Shown one piece after another: positions 7,081 to 12,201 of a DNA stretch of 12,201 nt; position 1 is the stretch's first letter; every line of letters begins with the position of its first letter. Location of the stretch: positions 1 through 12,201 of the forward strand of contig JAEUSA010000129.1 in NCBI GenBank assembly GCA_016788945.1, in the 5' to 3' direction. The stretch is from Leptospiraceae bacterium (lineage in GTDB: Bacteria; Spirochaetota; Leptospiria; Turneriellales; Turneriellaceae). A program made the translations under genes and the position numbers. Under the pieces are notes generated by a model. The model did no database searches, was not told the origin of the DNA, and was given only the letters and a program-made list of their open reading frames with translations.

Positions 7081-7620
7081 TTATTGCGGCTCGTAGGTCA
7101 TGTTAACCAGCCGGTCTGCGAGACCTTCGAGCAATCTGTCTTCAGCCGTATAGCGAGATTCGAATAGAGGTTCTGCTATGGCATAGGTTGTCGTATAACT
7201 GACCGTGTGTTGCTCTGAAGGGGCTTCGCTTTGCTCATTAGCGCCCCGAGCGCGAATCGTCATAGAGGCGACGATGGTGAGGTTATAGCTGAGCGGTGCG
7301 GATGCACGGTCGTAGACGCCCGGTTCTTCGTTATAGAGCAGTATCTTGCCGTATACAACGAGGTCGGCTTTACTTTTTTCACTAATCACAGTCAGCGACG
7401 CGCTGCGCGAGAACGCCACCTGCATTTTCTCTTTCAGGCGCCCGGTAAGTTGCGGTGAATATGTGCGATTATCAAAATTCTGAATATAGAGCAGTCTTTT
7501 CTTTTTGCGGAATTCTTTATATTTCTCGCTAATCGGTTCAGACTCGCCGGCAAAACCACGGTTTAGCGACGAACATGCGGTGACCGCTACAAGCAGAATC
7601 GGCCACCCTCTGCGCAACAC
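7081..7620 (-). CDS. LptE-like LPS-assembly lipoprotein
   Basis: A 179-residue lipoprotein. The signal peptide of about 15 residues ends in VTAC, so Cys16 is the lipidated residue. The mature part has the LptE pattern: strand LLYIQNFDNRTY, helix 'TGRLKEKMQVAFSRS', strand LTVISEKSKADLVVYGKILLY, then strands with YNLTIVASMTI and a C-terminal helix EDRLLEGLADRLVNMTYE. LptE forms the plug of the LptD translocon that inserts LPS into the outer membrane. Sequence conservation in this family is low, so the call rests on the pattern plus the lipobox. No lptD is in the window. The start is a GTG, 2 bp after the biotin carboxylase stop, with AGGG about 9 bases upstream in the end of that gene. No alternative start would keep the signal peptide. 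Confidence 0.75.
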   Translation of the reverse strand: MLRRGWPILLVAVTACSSLNRGFAGESEPISEKYKEFRKKKRLLYIQNFDNRTYSPQLTGRLKEKMQVAFSRSASLTVISEKSKADLVVYGKILLYNEEPGVYDRASAPLSYNLTIVASMTIRARGANEQSEAPSEQHTVSYTTTYAIAEPLFESRYTAEDRLLEGLADRLVNMTYEPQ

Positions 7621-7622
7621 GA

Positions 7623-9077
7623 TTATTTTATCCCTGAATTGGTGAACTCCGCAAGGCTACCGAGAACCTCGCGTGTTTTTTGCCTCTCGAGTTCGTACAA
7701 CAGAATAGCCGCAGCTGCGGCCGCAGTTTTTGCATCACTCTGCGGCGGCACAAATTCGCGTTGCAGATAACGCGTATAATGAAGCACTTTGCGGAATGAT
7801 TCATCTTCGAGCAACTTGCGCAACAGCGGAATGTTGGTGTGTATCCCGCTGATGATGAACTCCGACAGCTTGACCTGAAGATCTTGTATCGCGGCTTCGC
7901 GCGTCGGCGCGTGAACAATCACCTTCGCCAGCATGTTGTCATATTTTCCCGATACGACCGATCCGGCGGCAACACCCGAATCGATGCGCACATTCTGCGG
8001 GGCGGTATATCCGTTAATCAGGCCGGTTGAAGGCAAATAGCTACCGTCGCTTTTTTCCGCGCAAATGCGCGCCTGAATCGCATGCCCCTGCGCGCTGACC
8101 GAAGCATAATCAGTGGCAGCCCCCTGAGCTATCAGCAACTGTTCGCGCACGAGATCGAGCCCGGTGATCATTTCAGTCACCGTGTGCTCTACCTGCAGGC
8201 GCGTATTCATCTCGAGAAAATAGAATTCGCTGCGCGCGGCGTCGTAGAGGTACTCCATCGTCCCGGCGTTGCGGTAGCCGACATGATCGGCGAGACGGAT
8301 TGCCGACGAATGCAAGGCGCTGCGCACCTCTGCGGGCAAATCGGGTGCGGGCGCCTCTTCGATGATCTTCTGGTTATTTCGCTGCGCGCTGCAATCACGG
8401 TCAAAAAGAGCGAAATTTTTTCCCGCAGCGTTACCGAGTACCTGCACCTCGACATGCCGCGCTTTTACCAGATACCGTTCAACGACGAGTGACTTACTAT
8501 GGTAGAGGCGCTCTGCCTCACGGATTACTTTTTCGAACGCCAGCGGAATCTCTGATTCCTGTTCGATAATTGCCTGCGCTTTACCACCGCCACCGGCAGC
8601 GGCTTTGAGTACGACAGGCAAACCCGTTTCGCGTACCAATGCGATGCGTTCTGCGTCGCTTAGCTTCGTGGCATCGTCAATTTCTGAACCAGGTAACAGC
8701 GGTACCTTTGCGGCCCGGGCTTCGCTGCGCGCCGCAGTTTTTTCACCCATACGGTCCATTGCCGATGCCGGCGGCCCAACAAAAATCAGTCCTGCCTGCT
8801 CAACGCGTCGCACAAACGCCGAGTTCTCGGACAAGAAACCATAACCCGGATGTATCGCATCAACCTGTGCGGCGCTGCAAATACCTATCAGAGTGTCCTG
8901 ATCGAGAAAACCGTGCGGCAAAAAATAGGATTCATTGGCTTCTTGCACATAGAGCGCGTTACGGTCTTCATTTTCGTAGACCGCGACGGTGCGGATTCCC
9001 ATCTCATGCGCGGTGCGCATAATTCTCAAGGCAATTTCACCGCGGTTGGCGATCAGCAGTTTTTTGATAGTTTTCAT
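7623..9077 (-). CDS. Biotin carboxylase subunit (acyl-CoA/acetyl-CoA carboxylase type)
   Basis: A 484-residue ATP-grasp enzyme that carboxylates the biotin of a carrier protein using ATP and bicarbonate. Recognisable in order: ANRGEIA (10-16), HPGYGFLSEN (76-85), ATP lysines Lys113 and Lys158, Gly-rich loop GGGGKAQ (162-168), HVEVQV (208-213), DRDCSAQRNNQK (226-237), metal ligands Glu275 and Glu289, active-site NTRLQVEH (291-298) and Arg364. The AGGGGK loop and Asn in QRNNQK are nearer propionyl/methylcrotonyl-CoA carboxylase alpha chains than E. coli AccC, though GKGM is replaced by GKAQ. An Ala-rich C-terminal extension (about 445-484) follows the usual end, but there is no biotinyl domain (no MKM). 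A separate biotin carrier and carboxyltransferase must be encoded elsewhere, so I leave the symbol blank. It lies 20 bp after the TPR gene and 2 bp before the LptE-like gene. No good Shine-Dalgarno is seen. Confidence 0.92.
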   Translation of the reverse strand: MKTIKKLLIANRGEIALRIMRTAHEMGIRTVAVYENEDRNALYVQEANESYFLPHGFLDQDTLIGICSAAQVDAIHPGYGFLSENSAFVRRVEQAGLIFVGPPASAMDRMGEKTAARSEARAAKVPLLPGSEIDDATKLSDAERIALVRETGLPVVLKAAAGGGGKAQAIIEQESEIPLAFEKVIREAERLYHSKSLVVERYLVKARHVEVQVLGNAAGKNFALFDRDCSAQRNNQKIIEEAPAPDLPAEVRSALHSSAIRLADHVGYRNAGTMEYLYDAARSEFYFLEMNTRLQVEHTVTEMITGLDLVREQLLIAQGAATDYASVSAQGHAIQARICAEKSDGSYLPSTGLINGYTAPQNVRIDSGVAAGSVVSGKYDNMLAKVIVHAPTREAAIQDLQVKLSEFIISGIHTNIPLLRKLLEDESFRKVLHYTRYLQREFVPPQSDAKTAAAAAAILLYELERQKTREVLGSLAEFTNSGIK

Positions 9078-9097
9078 GATTGTACGAGTCTGATGCG

Positions 9098-10144
9098 TTA
9101 TTGTTCTACCGTCTGATTTAGCAGCCGTTTTGTCTGTTCAAGCCGTTTTCGCATGCGCATCAGCGAGATTTTCGAGTAAATTGCATCTTGTGGAAAATTC
9201 AACATCGCTTCATATTGTTTAGCCGCCGTCTGGTAATCTTGCGCATAAAATGAAGATTCACCATAGTAAAAATGGAGTTCTTTTTTGTAAGCATAGCGCA
9301 AATCAACGCTGCGAAACCACAATGTCGCATCGTAGTATTTTTTCAGAGCGTAAGCGACCTTCCCCATACCGATTAGCGCATCGTTAAAACCGGAATCTTG
9401 CTTCAAGCAGTGCTTAAACACATTGAGAGCTTCTACCGTGCGTTTCTGCTCAAGTAGCGAGTCACCGAGGGCGACCAATGATTCGAGGTTATAAATGTCG
9501 TAACGATACGCACGAAGATAGTTATAATCTGCCGCATCGCGGCGCGCTGCCAATTCATAACTTTTGCCGAGATAATAATAATTCTTGCTGTATTGTGGAA
9601 CCAATTGTGTACATTTTTCAAATTCGGCGATCGCCTCACGATGCTGTTTGAAGTACAGGTAGATGCGACCGAGATTAAACCGCCCGGGAAAAAACTGCGG
9701 TTCGTGTTGGCGCAATTCTTCGAAAATATCCCGCGCCCGGTCCATATCGTTGGCAAGAACGAATGCGAGCCCTTCGTTGTTCTTGCGCGTTGCGAGATCG
9801 GTCGGCCCTTCGCTCCAGAGAAATTCCCCGCGGTTGGCAATGCGCGGTATTTCTTTTCCCGTCTTATCTTTGCGCTCTCCCTCACTCTTACGCAAATCGG
9901 CTGCGGTAATATGTTGGGGATATTTACGGGTACTTTCGTCAACAATCACCCAGCCCATATCGAAATCCAGCTGCGTTGGCTTAAAACTCGACAGGAATTC
10001 AGCCGTAATTTTCGGATGATGTAGTTTCAGATCGGGATGAACAACGTCGCGCTGTTTTTTACGGCTGCCGGTGTAGATTTCGCTGACCGGCGACAAAACC
10101 TGCAGCGCCGTCAGAAAAATCAGTAGCGCCGTGCCGCGTTTCAC
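9098..10144 (-). CDS. Exported TPR-repeat protein
   Basis: A 348-residue protein with an N-terminal signal sequence (basic KR, hydrophobic residues 5-20, no lipobox Cys), so probably periplasmic or membrane-tethered. A non-repeat region (about 30-115) precedes about six tetratricopeptide repeats between residues 121 and 320. Examples are FPGRFNLGRIYLYFKQHREA followed by IAEFEKCTQLVP, and NYYYLGKSYELAARRDAA. TPRs are protein-binding scaffolds, and the partner is not evident. The start is GTG within GTGA, overlapping the stop of the GST-fold gene by 4 bp and so probably translationally coupled to it. The signal peptide begins right at this codon and the next in-frame Met is at residue 63, which supports GTG. 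Confidence 0.88.
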   Translation of the reverse strand: MKRGTALLIFLTALQVLSPVSEIYTGSRKKQRDVVHPDLKLHHPKITAEFLSSFKPTQLDFDMGWVIVDESTRKYPQHITAADLRKSEGERKDKTGKEIPRIANRGEFLWSEGPTDLATRKNNEGLAFVLANDMDRARDIFEELRQHEPQFFPGRFNLGRIYLYFKQHREAIAEFEKCTQLVPQYSKNYYYLGKSYELAARRDAADYNYLRAYRYDIYNLESLVALGDSLLEQKRTVEALNVFKHCLKQDSGFNDALIGMGKVAYALKKYYDATLWFRSVDLRYAYKKELHFYYGESSFYAQDYQTAAKQYEAMLNFPQDAIYSKISLMRMRKRLEQTKRLLNQTVEQ

Positions 10145-10893
10145 ACCGTAAACGGTTCTGGATGCTGGTCAGCAAACAAACCATCACGCCATTCAAGCAG
10201 ATCCGCAAATTCAGTCGCGAGGTCATTCTGTGTAAAAACTTCACGAATAGCGGGTTTAAGCTTGATGACATGATCACTTACCGGCCGTACAAATTGTAGC
10301 GTCGCTGCGGCCGTAATATCAGCGTAAGTGAAGTGGTCGTAGAAGAATTTTTTACCGTTCAATGCTTTACGCACGCGCGTCAGCACCTCGCGGACTTTCT
10401 TCTTCTCTTCTGCGATAATCGAGTGACGAAAATCATACTTCATGCCGAGATACGCGACCCCCAGATCTGCCAATGGCGTCAGTACGTTGCGCGTGAATTC
10501 GGGGAAAAAATCGGGCAGGTTTTCCCGCTTGGCGTCTTCATTATGCGCCGTAGCATCGGTTGCAATAACACGGTTCGCCTTGCGGGCGATGTCGCAGACG
10601 TCGTGCCATTCGCGTATCGCGTCGACCTTATCAAAGGGTATGAGTTTTTCTCTGTGCCCATTGCGATCCGCATATGCGGCGATAAGCCATGAATCATCGT
10701 AAACCCGGCCATCGGCAATCAACATGGGTACGCTAACGTTGCCGGTCAGTTTGCCCGACACGATACGCAGCAGCGGAGTCGTGATCATTGGAATGTGTTC
10801 GGTGTATTTGTAACGGATGACATGGTGATCGAGCGCCCAGCGCGCCTGAATCGTCCACATCGAATAATTCATGCCAAACAACCGCAGATTCAT
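10141..10893 (-). CDS. Glutathione S-transferase family protein
   Basis: A 250-residue cytosolic protein with GST architecture. The N-terminal thioredoxin-like domain starts NLRLFGMNYSMWTIQARWAL, with Ser11 or Tyr10 at the usual catalytic position. The cis-proline is in VSVPML (Pro56), and DDSWLI (66-71) replaces the family's ESxxI gamma-glutamyl-binding motif. The C-terminal helical domain contains FTYADI (188-193), the conserved N-capping box. It could be a glutathione-using enzyme or one of the many GST-fold proteins of unknown substrate. Spirochaetes do not uniformly make glutathione, so activity is open. It follows the NAD-kinase-like gene by 48 bp, and its stop overlaps the TPR gene's GTG start (GTGA). 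No Shine-Dalgarno is obvious before the ATG. Confidence 0.85.
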   Translation of the reverse strand: MNLRLFGMNYSMWTIQARWALDHHVIRYKYTEHIPMITTPLLRIVSGKLTGNVSVPMLIADGRVYDDSWLIAAYADRNGHREKLIPFDKVDAIREWHDVCDIARKANRVIATDATAHNEDAKRENLPDFFPEFTRNVLTPLADLGVAYLGMKYDFRHSIIAEEKKKVREVLTRVRKALNGKKFFYDHFTYADITAAATLQFVRPVSDHVIKLKPAIREVFTQNDLATEFADLLEWRDGLFADQHPEPFTV

Positions 10894-10941
10894 ACGGCGC
10901 AGTGTCGTGGCGAAAGGGGATGTAAAGTAGAATGGAAAAGC

Positions 10942-11856
10942 TTATCCGGTGACAACACGCGCCTTCTGCGCGGCGACTGCAATCGTGGCAATCGCACCCG
11001 AGTTAAATTGCAGAAAATCACGCTCCACACCGTCGCTGAAAATGACACCATGCTGCGGCATACGCGACTCTAACACGAGGGGGTTCGTCTGATCGATGAT
11101 ACCCCAGACGATCGATGCCTGAGACTGCCTGCTGATAAATGGTTCGCGCACCGCGTAGAATAGTTCGGGTGAATTCCAGCGCAAGTTACGGTAGCGTTCA
11201 ATATCCGGCGCACCCGCAAAACCGGTCACCATATTCATCACCGAACTCATCCAGCCTGTTTTACCGGCGCCCGTGGACACAAGTATGCCCGACGAAGAAT
11301 GCTCTTCGCGGCGGTTCGCATGGCTGATGATATAACGCGCCGAAATATGCGATGAGGGTCCGATAAAAAAATCATTGAACGCGAGCAACTTCTGTCCGTC
11401 ATTGAGCGCCAATTCGGCCATCGTGATTTCGGCAAGCGACATTTGGCCATTCAAGCATTGTGTGAGATGGTGTGCAAAATTATTGACCTGTGTCCGCAGC
11501 AACACACCGTCGAAGCGCGCAGGGTCTGGATTCACACCAATAATCGGCTGACCGCCGACGTACTTTGCCGTATTGGCGACCAAACCATCTTGCCCGACAG
11601 TGATAACCAAATGCGACTCGGCAAATAAGAAGGATGGCAAAAAATTACGATCAATGACCTTGTATTTCAGCTTACCCGAGAGTTGTGCGACGATTGCATC
11701 GAGGCTACGGTAGAATGTATCGTGCTCAATGTCGATATCTTCAATGGTACCACCCGAGCGTTCTACATAAAATTTAGCCTGCGCATGCGTCTGAAATTTA
11801 TCCTGCAGCAGCTCGCGCCGAGTTTTGCTGCGGACAATGATGGCAAATTCAAACAT
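10942..11856 (-). CDS. Divergent NAD-kinase-like (ATP-NAD kinase/diacylglycerol-kinase fold) protein
   Basis: A 304-residue protein resembling the NAD kinase superfamily. VITVGQDGLVANTAKYV (84-100) lies where NAD kinases have the GGDGT nucleotide motif, followed by PIIGVNPDP. FNDFFIG (160-166) occupies the NE region, and SGILVSTGAGKTGW (189-202) matches the position of the 'DGxxVSTPTGSTAY' motif. A late SDG (274-276) also fits. The catalytic Asp of GGDGT is kept (Asp90), but the second Gly and the Thr are changed, and STPTGSTAY has become STGAGKTGW. Such relatives are often annotated 'sugar kinase' or 'NAD(+) kinase' without proof, so the substrate is uncertain. An N-terminal extension of about 75 residues precedes the fold. 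The start codon is preceded by GGTGAGGG, which belongs to the neighbouring palindromic repeat. Confidence 0.75.
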   Translation of the reverse strand: MFEFAIIVRSKTRRELLQDKFQTHAQAKFYVERSGGTIEDIDIEHDTFYRSLDAIVAQLSGKLKYKVIDRNFLPSFLFAESHLVITVGQDGLVANTAKYVGGQPIIGVNPDPARFDGVLLRTQVNNFAHHLTQCLNGQMSLAEITMAELALNDGQKLLAFNDFFIGPSSHISARYIISHANRREEHSSSGILVSTGAGKTGWMSSVMNMVTGFAGAPDIERYRNLRWNSPELFYAVREPFISRQSQASIVWGIIDQTNPLVLESRMPQHGVIFSDGVERDFLQFNSGAIATIAVAAQKARVVTG

Positions 11857-11859
11857 ATG

Positions 11860-11867
11860 CCCTCACC
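11860..11867 (-). promoter_or_regulatory. Ribosome binding site of the NAD-kinase-like gene, inside the repeat end
   Basis: Minus-strand GGTGAGGG, complementary to the anti-Shine-Dalgarno end of 16S rRNA through GGTGA (6 bases from the ATG) or GAGG (4 bases). It is wholly contained in the 10-bp terminal inverted repeat of the adjacent palindromic element. Confidence 0.5.
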
Positions 11868-11952
11868 CCGGCAAGAGCCACCCTTCTCCCGTAGGGAGAG
11901 GGGAAATCATCTTACCCCTCTCCCTAAGAGAGAGGGGGCAAGGGGGTGAGGG
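11860..11952. repeat. GC-rich nested palindromic repeat (REP/MITE-like)
   Basis: A 93-bp intergenic element between two co-directional genes. Perfect 10-bp terminal inverted repeats CCCTCACCCC (11860-11869) and GGGGTGAGGG (11943-11952) enclose a perfect 12-bp stem, TAGGGAGAGGGG (11892-11903) with CCCCTCTCCCTA (11915-11926), around an 11-base loop. Each arm can also fold on itself: CTCCC/GGGAG on the left, and CCCCTCTC (11915-11922) with GAGAGGGG (11930-11937) on the right. CCCTCTCCC/GGGAGAGGG palindromes of this kind are a common dispersed intergenic repeat in bacteria. No target-site duplication and no T-tract after the stem are seen, so it is neither a clear transposition scar nor a standard terminator. 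Confidence 0.82.
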
Positions 11953-11969
11953 AGCACGGCTGCGCCGGA

Positions 11970-12201
11970 TCATTTGTCTTTAGAGTCTGTCAGTGATTGC
12001 AGGAGGTCAGGGGTAATATTTAGGGTTCCGATTTTTTCGGCGTTCTCAGCCAATAATCTGAACGCCATCGCCACTTGCGAATTGGCGTTAAATTCTTTAC
12101 CGATCGCTGCAAGGGTCTTCCAATCCATCGTGCGGTACGGTTTGAGCAGAGTCTCGATTGCATAACCCTGCGCGTCAGCCTCTTTGCGCGAATTCTGCAC
12201 C
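11970..12201 (-). CDS. Probable SPFH/band-7 (flotillin- or stomatin-like) protein, C-terminal fragment
   Basis: The last 76 or so residues of a protein whose start lies beyond the right edge. The frame is open to the end, and the first visible GTG is an internal Val. The helical, Ala/Glu-rich start (RKEADAQGYAIETLL) followed by VAMAFRLLAENAEKIGTLNITPDLLQSL resembles the C-terminal tail of SPFH-domain proteins, many of which end in 'ALAFRELAENAEKIGxLNISPDLLQSL'. These form oligomeric membrane-associated scaffolds. The SPFH domain itself would be outside the window, so the call rests on the tail alone. The stop lies 17 bases from the palindromic repeat, which separates it from the next gene of the same orientation. 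Confidence 0.62.
   Translation of the reverse strand, partial: VQNSRKEADAQGYAIETLLKPYRTMDWKTLAAIGKEFNANSQVAMAFRLLAENAEKIGTLNITPDLLQSLTDSKDK

Noticed and set aside
8082..8492. Open reading frame opposite the biotin carboxylase gene as a real overlapping gene
   Set aside because: It mirrors a highly conserved coding region, has no recognisable domain or ribosome binding site, and is explained by codon bias of the true gene.
11857..11969. CRISPR array or tRNA-like structure in the palindromic intergenic region
   Set aside because: There is one nested inverted repeat, not spaced direct repeats, and no cloverleaf or CCA-like end.

Overview
The window reads as ordinary chromosomal DNA from a Gram-negative (diderm) bacterium with moderate GC content and tight gene packing. 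An LptE-like LPS-assembly lipoprotein, two further exported or lipidated proteins and sigma70-type promoter elements point to a diderm. The mix of genes (DUF2157/GDYXXLXY pair, UbiB-type kinase, divergent NAD-kinase-like protein, free-standing biotin carboxylase) would fit a Leptospirales-type spirochaete such as Turneriella or Leptonema. That placement is inference from general impression, not from a marker gene. No phage, transposase, CRISPR, rRNA or tRNA is visible, and no stretch over 300 bases lacks a gene.

Layout. (1) Positions 1-465, plus strand: the C-terminal end of an APC-family amino-acid permease that begins before the window. (2) Positions 466-2974, minus strand: a three-gene operon encoding a polytopic DUF2157 membrane protein, a GDYXXLXY-type membrane-anchored protein and a CsgG-like lipoprotein. 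It is driven from a very good promoter (TTGAAA, 17 bp spacer, TATAAT) at 3014-3042. Its stop codon directly abuts that of the permease. (3) Positions 3093-5303, plus strand: a large protein of unknown function with a central membrane hairpin, divergent from the operon. (4) Positions 5326-12201, minus strand: a long co-directional run. In transcription order it holds the C-terminal end of a probable SPFH/band-7 protein, a GC-rich palindromic repeat, a divergent NAD-kinase-like protein, a GST-fold protein, an exported TPR protein, a biotin carboxylase, an LptE-like lipoprotein, an MTH1/MutT-like NUDIX hydrolase and an ABC1/UbiB (COQ8-like) kinase.

From the GST gene onward the members are 20 bp apart or less, and two pairs overlap (GTGA and ATGGCTGA), so they are probably co-transcribed and partly translationally coupled. 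The combination of acyl-CoA carboxylation, LPS transport, nucleotide clean-up, GST and a quinone-pathway kinase suggests envelope/lipid and redox housekeeping rather than a defence or mobile system. The least explained items are the 736-residue orphan protein, the NAD-kinase-like protein with altered motifs, and the palindromic repeat whose end supplies the ribosome binding site of that gene. I did not find a convincing new multi-gene system.
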